A stretch of 64,000 nucleotides of DNA, taken from positions 2,560,929-2,624,928 of the forward strand of contig LR733345.1 in NCBI GenBank assembly GCA_902506225.1, written 5' to 3'. Below, one piece after another: positions 29,101-38,737 of the stretch. The notes below the pieces were generated by a model. That model ran no database searches. It saw only the letters and a list, made by a program, of their open reading frames with translations, and was not told where the DNA came from. This DNA is from Faucicola sp902506225 (GTDB lineage Bacteria; Pseudomonadota; Gammaproteobacteria; Pseudomonadales; Moraxellaceae). Position numbers and translations under genes: made by a program. Position 1 is the stretch's first letter. The number at the start of each line of letters is the position of its first letter.

Positions 29101-29269
29101 ACAAAGCGAGCAAGCTTTAGAAATAGTCGATATAGTCTTGTCAGAAAATGGCACACGCCAAGATTTTGAAGCATTAATAAGTTTATTAACTGATTTAAAT
29201 GAAGTATCCAATAAGGCTGAAATTATTGAATCTATTAAATTTAGTATTTTTAGTCGCTCTTTAGTCTGA
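26129..29269 (+). CDS. Large STAND-type P-loop ATPase with helical repeats, N-terminus probably missing
   Basis: A 1046-aa protein. P-loop GVSGVGKTT lies at residues 62-70 and a Walker B-like LLILVED at about 134-140, followed by winged-helix-like and long alpha-helical repeat regions (about 300-1040) as in STAND/NACHT signalling ATPases. The only start is a TTG 17 bp after the 127-bp repeat. The frame stays open back into the repeat (to a TGA at 26078), so the true 5' end, perhaps an effector domain, is probably lost at the join. It precedes another STAND ATPase and is likely defence-related. No exact family is recognised. Confidence 0.6.
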   Translation: MDIEANGQMIRYNHFNTLPNRLSKELLLHVSQQSIQSYLKYIETPIIERDDRFKQGHLLVVGVSGVGKTTYCLGLLQNHLKKNYPALVLSNETIAHALSIEEAIEQELKRYSPDLLPNSGKDCLELCTNDNPLLILVEDTNKAHNPTELIKKLVSWANESQHWYMLCPIWNRHQERLDFEKKERLENSKITIKYLNNYTDDEAFRAISARYKQENLQINPIHAKQIVKDLGNDPLLISLVSLTEDNDNKDIIGSYINQTLKSTIHQNANYFEYELEEAILEFAFNVFKQKNLSPNVRELNQLVSEKNRLIIRLILNDENLYRVHNESIIPRHDRIHNYLMAKAIKSSLADNFFDKSELFFAEIIGLSCVMANLPKNELREICTKNPLVAFHAFAHAIKLRIDYIPTAVSCIKDWLSEPNTLLKFKSSHRFKSLVILHDVIHPTVNEILALYPTSDHYLIFYETAFKNGDLINGLRLIAHYELGLTVNGLDDLVRFVLYQQNTDIIEEIKALLSSSTTSLKLKHLALQLIGYTGDKQFANSVRKAFVLIPENEKDYRIFMWAGARVCDDDPESLLGPIFNYWENLSDEEDEFKGSEKGDFAHYSLDWMFRDYIPLNAIHYILEQSLRREKLKWEIFVLLREVDQPDVFEYQARELANRDKNNPDNTFLVFNMLERPAKKREKGQGTFKPTVWKESFISDQSKARLQGLFENTNNDELFRKYAFKLWEMSISENDIVICQRISPNDICYPISIWGRARRRDLTVIDELIKKIKDNPSYWWQCARYIWHEKLERLLEEQVSSITPDSGNNFFWIVHELFEKLPVVKAEKILIDNWHNLSSHPEFIGIALRLATKGLTELVAHTLESQSESDKSLILEQAKFTLSRNYTSINFLQSLQQLEALKDYLPYFDGFFLENLCQTCLKNDWRDFLVTYLLPRLPQESRVRYAQISTKDLDEAVNKRRSSFEYYWFKQNMDLGWKHDELLLTLFDWYANQQSEQALEIVDIVLSENGTRQDFEALISLLTDLNEVSNKAEIIESIKFSIFSRSLV

Positions 29270-29386
29270 ATATGACATTATTTATTTGAAAGAATAATCT
29301 ATACCCAGTTTAGTGACATTAGAAAGCTAAATATTGAAGATTATTTTTAACCACCTCATTACGATATGGGATGAATAGAGGAAATC

Positions 29387-32300
29387 ATGGCACTTGAAGC
29401 TGGTGGTATTGCGGAAAAATTAGGGAATGACTATGAAAAATCATGGGTTACTAAACAATTTTTAAATTTGATTCAAGAAAAAATCCTAGCTGTTCAAGTT
29501 GAACCGTTAGGTGATGACGAAATTGGTGTAGATATCATTATTCGAAATTTAGATGGAACTCAGGAATATCAACAGTGTAAAGCAGGTAATGGTAATGATG
29601 AAGTTTGGACTTTATCAAGGCTTAATGAAGCTGGTGTACTAAGCAAAGCTTCTAATCAAATTAAACGTACCAACAATTCGTTTCGTATCGTTTCCCCTTT
29701 GTCTTTTAAAGTGCTTTCTGACATTAGCTGGAAAGCCAAAAACACAACAATTAATATTGATGATTTTTTTGAACATCAAGTCACTAGTGAAGAAGATAAG
29801 AAATTTATCGTTGACTTAGCTAAAAAATTAAAACTTGATTTGAGAGATTTAGATGGTAAGCGAGATATTCTACTTTTTTTACGAAAATTTGAAGTATCAC
29901 AGTTTGTCAGTGATAAACCCCAACGTGATTTTCTAAATGATACTTCAAACCTATTATTTATAGACAGAGCAAATCAAGTTATTGATTTTCTAAAAAATTA
30001 TTGCTCGGGCTTCAATAAATATCGAAAATTCATCACTTGTAATGAACTTAAATCAGACCTTGAAGCAGAAAATTTTACACTTAGGTCATTTGAGAATGAC
30101 CCCAGAATCTTACCTATAGTCAAAACTCTACAAACAAATTTTATTGATTCCATTGAGCCTTATTTGATAGGTCAACAATTAATACCTCGACCTGAAATAG
30201 ATGCGTGCTTACAAGCTTTGAACACTCATCCAATTATTATGATAAAAGCAGAAGCAGGTATGGGAAAAAGTGCCTTTCTTTTGCAGGTTCAGCAGAAACT
30301 TGTAGATGATAATATTCTAACACTGCCTATTCGACTAGATCGCAATAAGGCTGAAAATAATTCCAAGCATTTTGGTGAAAGTTTAGGTTTTAGTGGGTCT
30401 CCTGTTCATGCACTACGAAACTTGACTATTGAAGACAACAAAGCGGTTATCATTTTAGACCAATTAGACGCTATCAGATGGACAGCAAATCATTCGCATA
30501 CTGCATTACAAGTATGCAAAGATATTGTTAGAGAAGTTCTAGCCTATCAAAGAGCAGGAAAGAAAATTCATTTAATATTAGTTTCTCGAGATTTTGACCT
30601 AAATGAAGATATAGGGTTAAAAACATGGCTGGATAGCATTGATGATAAGGATATTTCACAATTTAAGCTATCCAATCTTAGCGATGATATAGTAGAAAAG
30701 CTGATTGAGCCTTATGAAAGCTTTAAAATACTTTCATTAGAAAAACAAAAAATTCTAACTATTCCATTATGGTTAAGCATATATTTAGCTATTGCAAATG
30801 AGAACAAACAGGCACCTGTTTTTGTTAACAAATTAGAGCTTATCAAAAAATATTGGGAAGACCGAATACAAGCCTTAAACCAATTAGGATTTTCTCAACC
30901 CGAGATTAATTCAGCCGTTGAACACTTAGTTACGACTGGTAGTCACGTCATGCAAAATGGTATACCTGAAAACTTACTCGACAGCCAATATTCTAAAATT
31001 TATCAAGCTATGATTTCTGCAAGTATACTGGCAAAACAGGATGGCAAAATTAGCTTTTTTCATCAAGCCCTTTATGATTATCAGTTAGGTAAGAAGCTTT
31101 ATGAATATGCACTTGTATCAACTGAACAGTTTCTTTATGCATTTGGAGATAAATCACAACAGTTACTGACCAGACGTGAGCACATTAAATATGCTTTAAG
31201 TCTAATACTACAAACTGAGCAAAAAAGATTTGCCGATGTAATTTGGTCATTACTTACCAGTGAAAATATAAGGTTTCATCTAAAATATTTAGCTTTAAAA
31301 ATGCTCAAAGAAGTTACTGAGATTAAAAAACCTACTGAAAAACTTATAAACAATATATTACAAGACGCTACTCTAGAAAAAAACTTTATCGATAATTGTT
31401 GTTTTGGTTCACCGATATTAGTAGAGTTTTTGAGCAATCAAAACTACATTTCCAAATGGCTTGCCAGTGGCGATGAGAAAAATATCGACCTTGCTATTAG
31501 ACTTTTACGTTCTGTGATTGAAGCAAGGTCAGATTTATTGATACAAAATATGAATCCATATTTCAATCAATCTGATGAATGGAATTATCGCTATCTTAAC
31601 GCTATTTGGCAATCACCAAGCAAAGATAGTGTTGAAATTTTCGAAATAAGAAAAGCATTACTAAGGCAGGGCTATTGTAATCAATACATGAGTTGGGCTG
31701 ATTTTGTCACAGCTAAGCCAATTTGGGCAATTGATTATATTGAAATCCTCATCGATTTATTCACTGATTTTTTAAAGGATGATAATTTTGAAGCGAATAA
31801 ATTAAGCCAAAAAAAATATAATGTCTGGCAAGGTAGTCAAATAGATACTTTAGAAGAAATTTCTTTAAACCAGCCCAAGGTAGTTTTAACTCGTCTTTTA
31901 CCTAAAGCAATAGAAATTATTAATGATATTGATGAGAGAATGGCAGAAAATATTTGGTTTAATCAGTTTTCTTACAGGTTAAGTGATGAAAAATATTCCC
32001 TTACTGAAGGTTTAAAAAAATTAATATTTGAGGCGGGTGAACAGTTAAAATCCAATAACTGTGAATTATGGGAAAATCTTAGTCCATTCTTAGACCATAC
32101 TCATATTATAGTAGAGCATATCATCGCCACTTTGATGTTGAATCTTGATATTGATTACAGTGATAAAGTAATAGACTGGCTGTTAAATAATAATCAAACA
32201 CGCTTAGCCTGTGGAATTGATTCAATCGAACCTGAATGGATTTTACCAAGTAAGTTAATCGAGAAATTCTCAAAACATTGTTCTGATTCAAACTTCGAAG

Positions 32301-34051
32301 AACTGGAAAACAATATTATCGAAATTGGGGTTTCTAGACCAATTGATGAAATAAAATACTGTTTACAAGTCAGAAAAGAATATGGATATTTCGGAAAAAG
32401 TTACTGGGGAGAAGCCCAATATTTTTTACTGCCTGCCTTATCAAAATCTAGGAGAAGTCAGAAAACGGAGAAACTTATAACCGTTTTGTATAGAAGATTT
32501 GATGACGTAAAGGCTGACTTATACTTTAGAAGTGGTGTAGGACTAGTCCATACCGTTGTCTCACCTATTGAGAAACCAAACTCATTATCCAACAATGCTT
32601 GGAAAAAATTGATTCTAGCCCCTGAAGAAAAAATGCAACGTAAATTTGGTAAAAAAGATGATGACTATACCGAATCTACCGTCTATACATTTTCGATGAA
32701 TCTTTCTACTGCAACCAAAAACGAGCCAGAGCGTTTCGCACGACTTGCTTTAACTTTACCAAAAGATATTAGACAAGAATATATTACTCAATTCTATTAC
32801 AGTTTACGAGCTGATGAAAAAGATGTCCAAGAAGAATATCGTGAAAATTGGCAACCGTGTCCTGTTAATCTGGTCTATGAGGTCATCGAACATTTCGGAG
32901 TTAATGGTGATAAAAATGCACTACCTTGGCTTATTGCCGAGAATATAAAACTTCTAGAAATTCCAGAGCTTTTTGAAAAAATCAAAGACATGGCATTATA
33001 TGCCAAAGACCCTGAACCATATAGAATGTCAATGTATGACCCCAAAAAGGGAAATCACACAGATAATGCCACTACACATGAATTGATAAATTGTTCTTTG
33101 AACAGCCAAAGAAGTATCGCTTATCGGGGCATTGCAAAATATTTTTGGGAACATAAAGATTATGCAATGCAAAATAAGCATTTTATAGATTCCGCCATTC
33201 AAGATTCTCATCCTGCGGTTCAAATCGTAGCTGTTGAAATGTTATCACCGTTTCTAAATTATGACCTTGATTTTGCTTTAGAAAAATATCTAGAACTTTG
33301 TTCTTATGATGATAGATTTACAATTGCTCATAATTCACACTATTTCTTCAATAATGCTTTTGAAAGTACCTTATGTGATAAGTATGTTGAATTAGTCAAA
33401 AGAATGTCTATTTCCCCTATCGACGAGGTGTGTAAAATGGCAGGTATGCAGATTTTTGCTCGCTGGTACTATAATGACTTGTTTCAAGATACGATTGATA
33501 ATGCTTTGTCTGCAGATGATAAAATTCGCAAAGGTATCGCTGACGTAGCCAGTCAAATTTTGATACGAGACTCAGGCTCTATAAAAAATGAAAAATTATT
33601 AAAGGTTTTTGGTATTCTTATCAATGACTCTAGTAAATCTGTCAGAGACAGATTGAATCACACATTTTTCAATGAAAGTTTTTGGAAAAAAGAGATTTCA
33701 AATGAGCTATTTGGGTTATATTTAAACTCAAATTACGTTGGTGAAAATATCTATTATTTCTTTCATGCTATCGAAAATTTTCCCGACGCTCTTACAGATT
33801 TTCATGAATCGATTTTGCTTTTTATTGAAAAAATTACTATGAGAAATTTAACAATTGAAGATAAGCAAGAATTGCATGCCTATAGTTCCCATTTGATTGC
33901 CTTTCTTCAGCATATTTATGACAAAGCTATGGATGATGAGAATTATGATATATTAGAGCGTTGCATGGATGTGTGGGATAGTTTGCTAAAATCTGAAATA
34001 CCTGCGATACAAGGAGCAAATCAGAAATTTGATTCTGGACTGTTGAATTAA
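29387..34051 (+). CDS. Avs-like STAND ATPase with N-terminal nuclease-type domain
   Basis: A 1554-aa protein with a good ribosome site (agagg). Residues 1-110 look like a PD-(D/E)XK/Cap4-type nuclease: an acidic stretch DDEIGVD (43-49) followed by Q-Q-C-K at 62-65. An ATPase follows with Walker A AGMGKS at about 290 and Walker B VIILDQLDA at about 352. The remaining about 1000 residues are helical repeats. Nuclease, STAND and alpha-solenoid in this order is the layout of antiviral Avs proteins, in which the repeats bind a phage protein and trigger DNA cutting. The assignment is by architecture only. Confidence 0.65.
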   Translation: MALEAGGIAEKLGNDYEKSWVTKQFLNLIQEKILAVQVEPLGDDEIGVDIIIRNLDGTQEYQQCKAGNGNDEVWTLSRLNEAGVLSKASNQIKRTNNSFRIVSPLSFKVLSDISWKAKNTTINIDDFFEHQVTSEEDKKFIVDLAKKLKLDLRDLDGKRDILLFLRKFEVSQFVSDKPQRDFLNDTSNLLFIDRANQVIDFLKNYCSGFNKYRKFITCNELKSDLEAENFTLRSFENDPRILPIVKTLQTNFIDSIEPYLIGQQLIPRPEIDACLQALNTHPIIMIKAEAGMGKSAFLLQVQQKLVDDNILTLPIRLDRNKAENNSKHFGESLGFSGSPVHALRNLTIEDNKAVIILDQLDAIRWTANHSHTALQVCKDIVREVLAYQRAGKKIHLILVSRDFDLNEDIGLKTWLDSIDDKDISQFKLSNLSDDIVEKLIEPYESFKILSLEKQKILTIPLWLSIYLAIANENKQAPVFVNKLELIKKYWEDRIQALNQLGFSQPEINSAVEHLVTTGSHVMQNGIPENLLDSQYSKIYQAMISASILAKQDGKISFFHQALYDYQLGKKLYEYALVSTEQFLYAFGDKSQQLLTRREHIKYALSLILQTEQKRFADVIWSLLTSENIRFHLKYLALKMLKEVTEIKKPTEKLINNILQDATLEKNFIDNCCFGSPILVEFLSNQNYISKWLASGDEKNIDLAIRLLRSVIEARSDLLIQNMNPYFNQSDEWNYRYLNAIWQSPSKDSVEIFEIRKALLRQGYCNQYMSWADFVTAKPIWAIDYIEILIDLFTDFLKDDNFEANKLSQKKYNVWQGSQIDTLEEISLNQPKVVLTRLLPKAIEIINDIDERMAENIWFNQFSYRLSDEKYSLTEGLKKLIFEAGEQLKSNNCELWENLSPFLDHTHIIVEHIIATLMLNLDIDYSDKVIDWLLNNNQTRLACGIDSIEPEWILPSKLIEKFSKHCSDSNFEELENNIIEIGVSRPIDEIKYCLQVRKEYGYFGKSYWGEAQYFLLPALSKSRRSQKTEKLITVLYRRFDDVKADLYFRSGVGLVHTVVSPIEKPNSLSNNAWKKLILAPEEKMQRKFGKKDDDYTESTVYTFSMNLSTATKNEPERFARLALTLPKDIRQEYITQFYYSLRADEKDVQEEYRENWQPCPVNLVYEVIEHFGVNGDKNALPWLIAENIKLLEIPELFEKIKDMALYAKDPEPYRMSMYDPKKGNHTDNATTHELINCSLNSQRSIAYRGIAKYFWEHKDYAMQNKHFIDSAIQDSHPAVQIVAVEMLSPFLNYDLDFALEKYLELCSYDDRFTIAHNSHYFFNNAFESTLCDKYVELVKRMSISPIDEVCKMAGMQIFARWYYNDLFQDTIDNALSADDKIRKGIADVASQILIRDSGSIKNEKLLKVFGILINDSSKSVRDRLNHTFFNESFWKKEISNELFGLYLNSNYVGENIYYFFHAIENFPDALTDFHESILLFIEKITMRNLTIEDKQELHAYSSHLIAFLQHIYDKAMDDENYDILERCMDVWDSLLKSEIPAIQGANQKFDSGLLN

Positions 34052-34096
34052 TCTCAATGATTGATTAAAGCATTAATTGTAAAAGCTTAAGGATTA

Positions 34097-36223
34097 TTAA
34101 AAAGGCACATCTGCATTTTCTCCATCTCCCCAATCATCATGATAATCATTATCCCAATCAATGCCAATTTTCGGCTTTTTCTTCAAAGGTCGATAAGCGG
34201 AAGTACTCGCCTGAAAACCACCCAATGATTTAAATCCCGTATCATTGGACAACAGACTCGTAGGCACCTCGCTTAAAAAATAACTCTCAATGGTACGGTT
34301 TTGCCCATCAACCCGACTGGTCGCCCAGGTATTTAAGTTTTGCCGAGTGATAATCAATTCATCCTTTGCCCGCGTCATGGCTACATATAGCACACGGCGT
34401 TCTTCTTCCACTTCTTCAAAGCTGTCTTGGGCGCGCAGATGCGGATATTGTCCCACTGATGCATTAACGATATAGCAGACTTCACGCTCAGCCCCTTTGG
34501 CAGAGTGAATGGTAATCAATGTGACCAAGTCATCATTGTCTTGCTTATCGACTTCGCTGTGCGAAATCGGATCTAAAACATATGCTTCAATAAAGTCTGC
34601 CAAGGTATTGTGACGCATGGCAAGTTGTTTGATTAAATCAAAATCACGAGCACGGCTCTCCCAGTCTTTTTTCTCATAGTTCTTTTGCAATTGATCACTC
34701 AACGCATCAAAGGCGATATCAATGCTTTTCTCTGGCAGTTCCTGTAGCTTAGCAAGTTCCTTAAGTGCTTCAATAGCAGGTTTTAGTACTTTGCTTTTCT
34801 TATCCAGCACCTCAATGCAAGCATTCAAGTCTGGTAAGGTTAAAAACTCATTTACTAGCTTCCCTGCCCCAGCATCGCCAATGCCATCCCATAGCGTTAA
34901 AAAGCGAATCCAAGCGAGTTCATCAAGATAGTTAACCGTCACTCGTAGCATACTGATTAAGTCTTTAACATGCGCCGCTTCAAGCAATTTGGTACCGCCA
35001 ATAAACACATACGGGATATTTGCAGCAATGAGTGCGCTTTCCACTTGTCGACCTGAAAACGCTGAGCGCAGCAAAATCATATGATGATGCCACGGTGCCC
35101 CTTTGTCATAACGCTTTTTTAAATCACTGACGATAAATCGGGCTTCATCAAACTCATTACCAAAACTATGTAGTACTGGTTTAATCCCTTCACCGCGATG
35201 CGCAGTAAGCCGTTTTTTATAATCGAGCTCACTTCGATCCAAAAGCCAGTTGGATAAATCCAAGATTTCTTGGGTAGAGCGGTAATTTAAATCCAGTGTT
35301 AGCACTTCGGCATCAGGTACCCTTTCTTTGAAACTATGAATATTTTCAAAGTCCGCCCCGCGAAAGCCATAAATCGACTGGGCATCATCCCCAACACAAA
35401 ATAGCTGCGTGCGTCCAATAAAGGGTTGCAGCAGTAACCACTGCAGCGGATTGGTATCTTGCATCTCATCGACTAGCAGATACTTGGTGTTTTCAGTGAC
35501 TCGCTCAAGTAACCAATCATCGGCATTTAAATAGCGTGCGACATATTCCAATATATCATCATAGTCGAGATAATGACGTTCTTGCTTTTGCGCTTCATAG
35601 CCTTTCATAACTGCTTTGATTTCATCATAAGCAGGCTGAAAATCTGGCAGTTGCTTGTAAACCGCGTCTTTAAGTGAGATTTGGGTATTACGCGAGTAGG
35701 AATATAAGTTAACAAGCTCTTTGGGCTTAGGTAGTATTTCGCTAATAGTTTGAGCGGCTTTTTTACGTTGAAAGGTAATGGTTTTACCAGTCGATGTTTG
35801 ACTATTCTTTGCTGCTGCCTCTTTCGCACGCTTGTCTTCAAACTTACCGCGTAGCAGTTTGAACATCATAATTTGGTCATCACGGTCGATGACGTTAAAA
35901 CCTTTTAAGTCAAACACTTTAGGGTAACGACGTAAGATACTTAGACAAAAGGTATGAAAGGTGGACGCGCGCAGTCCTTCTGCTTGCAATCCTAAATGAC
36001 TTTCGACACGGGTGACGATCTCACTGGCAGCACGGCGGGTAAAGGTGACGATTTGGATTTCATTGGCTGGCACACCTTTATCAATCAAATAAGCGGCACG
36101 AGCGACAATGGTCTTAGTTTTACCACTGCCTGCTCCTGCCAACACCAAAGTGTTTTGAGCATCGGTGGTGGCAGCTTTGCGCTGGGCAGGGTTGAGTTCT
36201 TCAAGTAAGGTGTTGATGGTCAT
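34097..36223 (-). CDS. UvrD/Rep-family ATP-dependent DNA helicase
   Basis: A superfamily 1A helicase of about 708 aa. Q motif NPAQRKAA, Walker A AGAGSGKTKT, motif II LVDEMQDTNPLQ, motif III GDDAQSIYGFRGA, motif IV LNYRST, motif V TIHSAKGAE and motif VI LYVAMTRAKDEL are all visible. I chose the ATG at 36223 (MTINTLLEELNP) over the upstream TTG at 36268. It is convergent to the large STAND genes and divergent from the WYL operon. It may be a defence accessory helicase, but a housekeeping role is possible. Confidence 0.85.
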   Translation of the reverse strand: MTINTLLEELNPAQRKAATTDAQNTLVLAGAGSGKTKTIVARAAYLIDKGVPANEIQIVTFTRRAASEIVTRVESHLGLQAEGLRASTFHTFCLSILRRYPKVFDLKGFNVIDRDDQIMMFKLLRGKFEDKRAKEAAAKNSQTSTGKTITFQRKKAAQTISEILPKPKELVNLYSYSRNTQISLKDAVYKQLPDFQPAYDEIKAVMKGYEAQKQERHYLDYDDILEYVARYLNADDWLLERVTENTKYLLVDEMQDTNPLQWLLLQPFIGRTQLFCVGDDAQSIYGFRGADFENIHSFKERVPDAEVLTLDLNYRSTQEILDLSNWLLDRSELDYKKRLTAHRGEGIKPVLHSFGNEFDEARFIVSDLKKRYDKGAPWHHHMILLRSAFSGRQVESALIAANIPYVFIGGTKLLEAAHVKDLISMLRVTVNYLDELAWIRFLTLWDGIGDAGAGKLVNEFLTLPDLNACIEVLDKKSKVLKPAIEALKELAKLQELPEKSIDIAFDALSDQLQKNYEKKDWESRARDFDLIKQLAMRHNTLADFIEAYVLDPISHSEVDKQDNDDLVTLITIHSAKGAEREVCYIVNASVGQYPHLRAQDSFEEVEEERRVLYVAMTRAKDELIITRQNLNTWATSRVDGQNRTIESYFLSEVPTSLLSNDTGFKSLGGFQASTSAYRPLKKKPKIGIDWDNDYHDDWGDGENADVPF

Positions 36224-36315
36224 GTTTTTATGAAAGTTGGCTATATATGGATTTAGGCTAGCAGACAATTGAGTAGTTGTCTAATAGTGTAAATAATTTT
36301 TGAAAACTAAAAAAA

Positions 36316-36338
36316 TATCAGACATAAATTGTCTGATA
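36316..36338. promoter_or_regulatory. Palindromic operator, copy 1 (upstream of WYL gene)
   Basis: TATCAGACA and TGTCTGATA form a perfect 9-bp inverted repeat with a 5-bp centre (taaat), 48 bp before the WYL start. A near-identical palindrome occurs at 43395-43417. It is likely the binding site of the WYL regulator encoded just downstream. Confidence 0.75.
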
Positions 36339-36385
36339 AGATGGTTATATTCTTAATAACTTGCCTATGCTGCACAAGGTAGATT

Positions 36386-37429
36386 ATGTCATTATTTAAT
36401 GATAATTCAGCGATTTTATTTAAAGCCCTACCCAAGATACCTGAAAAACCTATAACTATCACAGAATTGCTGGAAAAACCTAGCATTCGACAGGCCTATC
36501 AAATTGATACAGCCAAAAATATAGATAGTATTCGCAAAACTATTAAACGTCATTTAAATAAATTAAGCGATAAACTTGGAAAAGATTTGATTATTAATTT
36601 TAAAGGTGAAGGTAATGGCAAAGCAGATACTTATCAATTAACTAGTACTGCCAAACTAAATGGTATAAGCGATAAAGCCAACCTAATGTTGCTACTAGCG
36701 GGCAGTTTCTTAAGCAAAATATTGCCAAAATCAGATTACAATGAAATTGAAACCTTGCTGCAACAAGCTGAATCTCGATTAAACGATGATGTACGGATTC
36801 AACATTGGCGAAAACGTATTGATTTTGCCTATAACAAAGTTGAACTGTATCAAGTAAACGCGGACATTGAAAATACAATATACCAAGCTTTACTAGACGA
36901 CTCACGCTTAGCGATAGATTATATCAAAAAGGGACAATCAGAAGTTCGTACCCATACTGGCTTTCCACTGAAAATTGTGGTTTCACCTATGAAACGAATG
37001 CTAATTATTGATAACCCAAGCCATAATGGCACTTTGACCTTAGATTTTCACCGTATACAAGCTATTCGGGTAGTTGAAGCAACGGTTACCACGCCCAGAG
37101 TAGACATCGATTTAGATAATTTAAGTCAAAAGATTGATCAACATATTCAACCTGTTTATAACTGGGGCGAGCCTGTCGATTTGATATTAAAAACACGTCA
37201 AGAACACAAAGATTATCTGCAAGAAAGCTCTGTATTAGCAGGTTTACCCTTTGAAATAAGAAAACAAAAAAATTATCTGATATATACATACTATCAAGTT
37301 TACTGGACGCAAGAATTGTACGATTATTTAGTCGCAAATGCCAAAATGGTAGAAGTAGTTGAACCTGCCATTATAAGGGAAAATGTAATTGCACGCTTAC
37401 AGTCGGGTTTAGCAAATTACGATGAGTAA
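36386..37429 (+). CDS. WYL-domain transcriptional regulator (cluster A)
   Basis: A 347-aa protein. The N-terminal about 90 residues form a helical, winged-helix-like region (ITELLEKPSIRQAY, TIKRHLNKLSDKL). The WYL-type ligand-sensing region covers about 165-255, with the barrel strands RLAIDYI, PLKIVVSPMKRMLII and LDFHRIQAIRVVE. A C-terminal extension follows. WYL regulators commonly control defence islands and respond to nucleic acids or nucleotides. It is the first gene of cluster A, 33 bp before the next, behind a palindromic operator. Confidence 0.75.
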   Translation: MSLFNDNSAILFKALPKIPEKPITITELLEKPSIRQAYQIDTAKNIDSIRKTIKRHLNKLSDKLGKDLIINFKGEGNGKADTYQLTSTAKLNGISDKANLMLLLAGSFLSKILPKSDYNEIETLLQQAESRLNDDVRIQHWRKRIDFAYNKVELYQVNADIENTIYQALLDDSRLAIDYIKKGQSEVRTHTGFPLKIVVSPMKRMLIIDNPSHNGTLTLDFHRIQAIRVVEATVTTPRVDIDLDNLSQKIDQHIQPVYNWGEPVDLILKTRQEHKDYLQESSVLAGLPFEIRKQKNYLIYTYYQVYWTQELYDYLVANAKMVEVVEPAIIRENVIARLQSGLANYDE

Positions 37430-37462
37430 GAGAAAATTTATTAATAAATTGGAGTGGTTAGC

Positions 37463-38737
37463 ATGGCAACATGGGGCTTATTAGCAGTGGAAGAACTGTC
37501 TTCACAAAGAAGAACTCGTAGTCTCGGACTTAACCGTAGCGTAAGGCAGTTTAATGAACTCGCCGTGCCTGGATTAGGGGGAATTTGGTATGCCAAGCAG
37601 CTGGTATTACCCTTATTGGGTATTGTGGTAGCTGAACAGGCAAGACAACAAGGGCAAAATGTAACCAATATTCAGGTTGCCAACAGCATTGAGGCGGTTG
37701 GTTGTCTCTTTGCCTTTTTAGAAAATAAATGGCAGACAGACTTACGTTTGCGAGGTAATACAAAGTTGGCAGGTGTTGACGATAATCTGGTATTTAGTCG
37801 TGTGAAGCAACCAAGCTTTTATGTGACCCAGCCTATGCGAATGGCTTCGGTATTAGCCTTGCCTGCTCTTGACTTAGTAGATACTGATAGTGCTAGATTT
37901 AATGCCTTTCAATGTAATGAAAGTGGTAAAACACTGATTCAATCTGCTTTTCGAGATTATAAACCCAGTAATTCAAGCGTGACAGATTACCTTGTGAAAT
38001 GGCTAAATGGCGGAAATCTAAGCAAAAATAGTATCATTACAAAGGCGATAAGTCCTATCATCCCATTAGATAAAGCAACGCTTAATCTCATCAAAAACAG
38101 CTTGATAAAAGGTAACGATAGCAACCAACAAGCCAAACGTCGTGCCAATGCGTTAAAACTTATCGAGCGATTAGATAAACATGATGAGGAGCTTACTTGG
38201 ATTGAGAAGCCTAAAGAAATAGATTCAGAGCATTGGCATGACTTAACGACAGGGGCGATGTTTTTTACCCTACAGTCTAAAGCATTCCTACTTCTTGACA
38301 GAATCGAAAGTCATATGGGTAATAATAGTGAAAAAACGACATTTAATCTAAAAACCGATTCAATCGAATTTTTGGCAACATCCCTTAAAGAGCTGCGAGA
38401 ACAAGCCAGTCTCTTTCTCAATAGTCAAAGTCATGTTGCAGAAGCCAATGAATTTGCTCGGATTTGCCAACAATCTGATAGCATTAAGCTGATTAAGGAA
38501 TTGGTGAATTTAGACGGGCAAGTATTGCGATTAGTCGATGAGCAAATCAAGCCTAGCTCGGCTTTTTTGGGTGATATCATGGTGGATGAAGAGGCACAGA
38601 TAGAGTCTGCCTATCCTTTCCCGTCAAATATTTCCTATCGAATGAGAAATTTATACTTGTTACATCTTGATTTAACAGAACGATTAGATGACTGGTTATC
38701 CAACAATAACGTATCGGATGTGGACGCAGAACAATGA
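37463..38737 (+). CDS. Uncharacterised 424-aa protein of cluster A
   Basis: I do not recognise a family. The start is the ATG at 37463 with an ideal ggag site 9 bp upstream; the frame also has a GTG at 37454. The N-terminus MATWGLLAVEELSSQRRTRSLGLNR and the glycine-rich NELAVPGLGGIWYAKQ look conserved. The rest is mostly helical, with a hydrophobic stretch near LVLPLLGIVVAEQ. The last four bases overlap the PLD gene start (ATGA), which implies translational coupling and a shared role with the PLD-helicase pair. Confidence 0.7.
   Translation: MATWGLLAVEELSSQRRTRSLGLNRSVRQFNELAVPGLGGIWYAKQLVLPLLGIVVAEQARQQGQNVTNIQVANSIEAVGCLFAFLENKWQTDLRLRGNTKLAGVDDNLVFSRVKQPSFYVTQPMRMASVLALPALDLVDTDSARFNAFQCNESGKTLIQSAFRDYKPSNSSVTDYLVKWLNGGNLSKNSIITKAISPIIPLDKATLNLIKNSLIKGNDSNQQAKRRANALKLIERLDKHDEELTWIEKPKEIDSEHWHDLTTGAMFFTLQSKAFLLLDRIESHMGNNSEKTTFNLKTDSIEFLATSLKELREQASLFLNSQSHVAEANEFARICQQSDSIKLIKELVNLDGQVLRLVDEQIKPSSAFLGDIMVDEEAQIESAYPFPSNISYRMRNLYLLHLDLTERLDDWLSNNNVSDVDAEQ

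Noticed and set aside
34097..36223. UvrD-family helicase as part of a Gabija-type system
   Set aside because: No GajA-like OLD-family nuclease gene lies next to it; the neighbours are a STAND gene and a divergent WYL operon.
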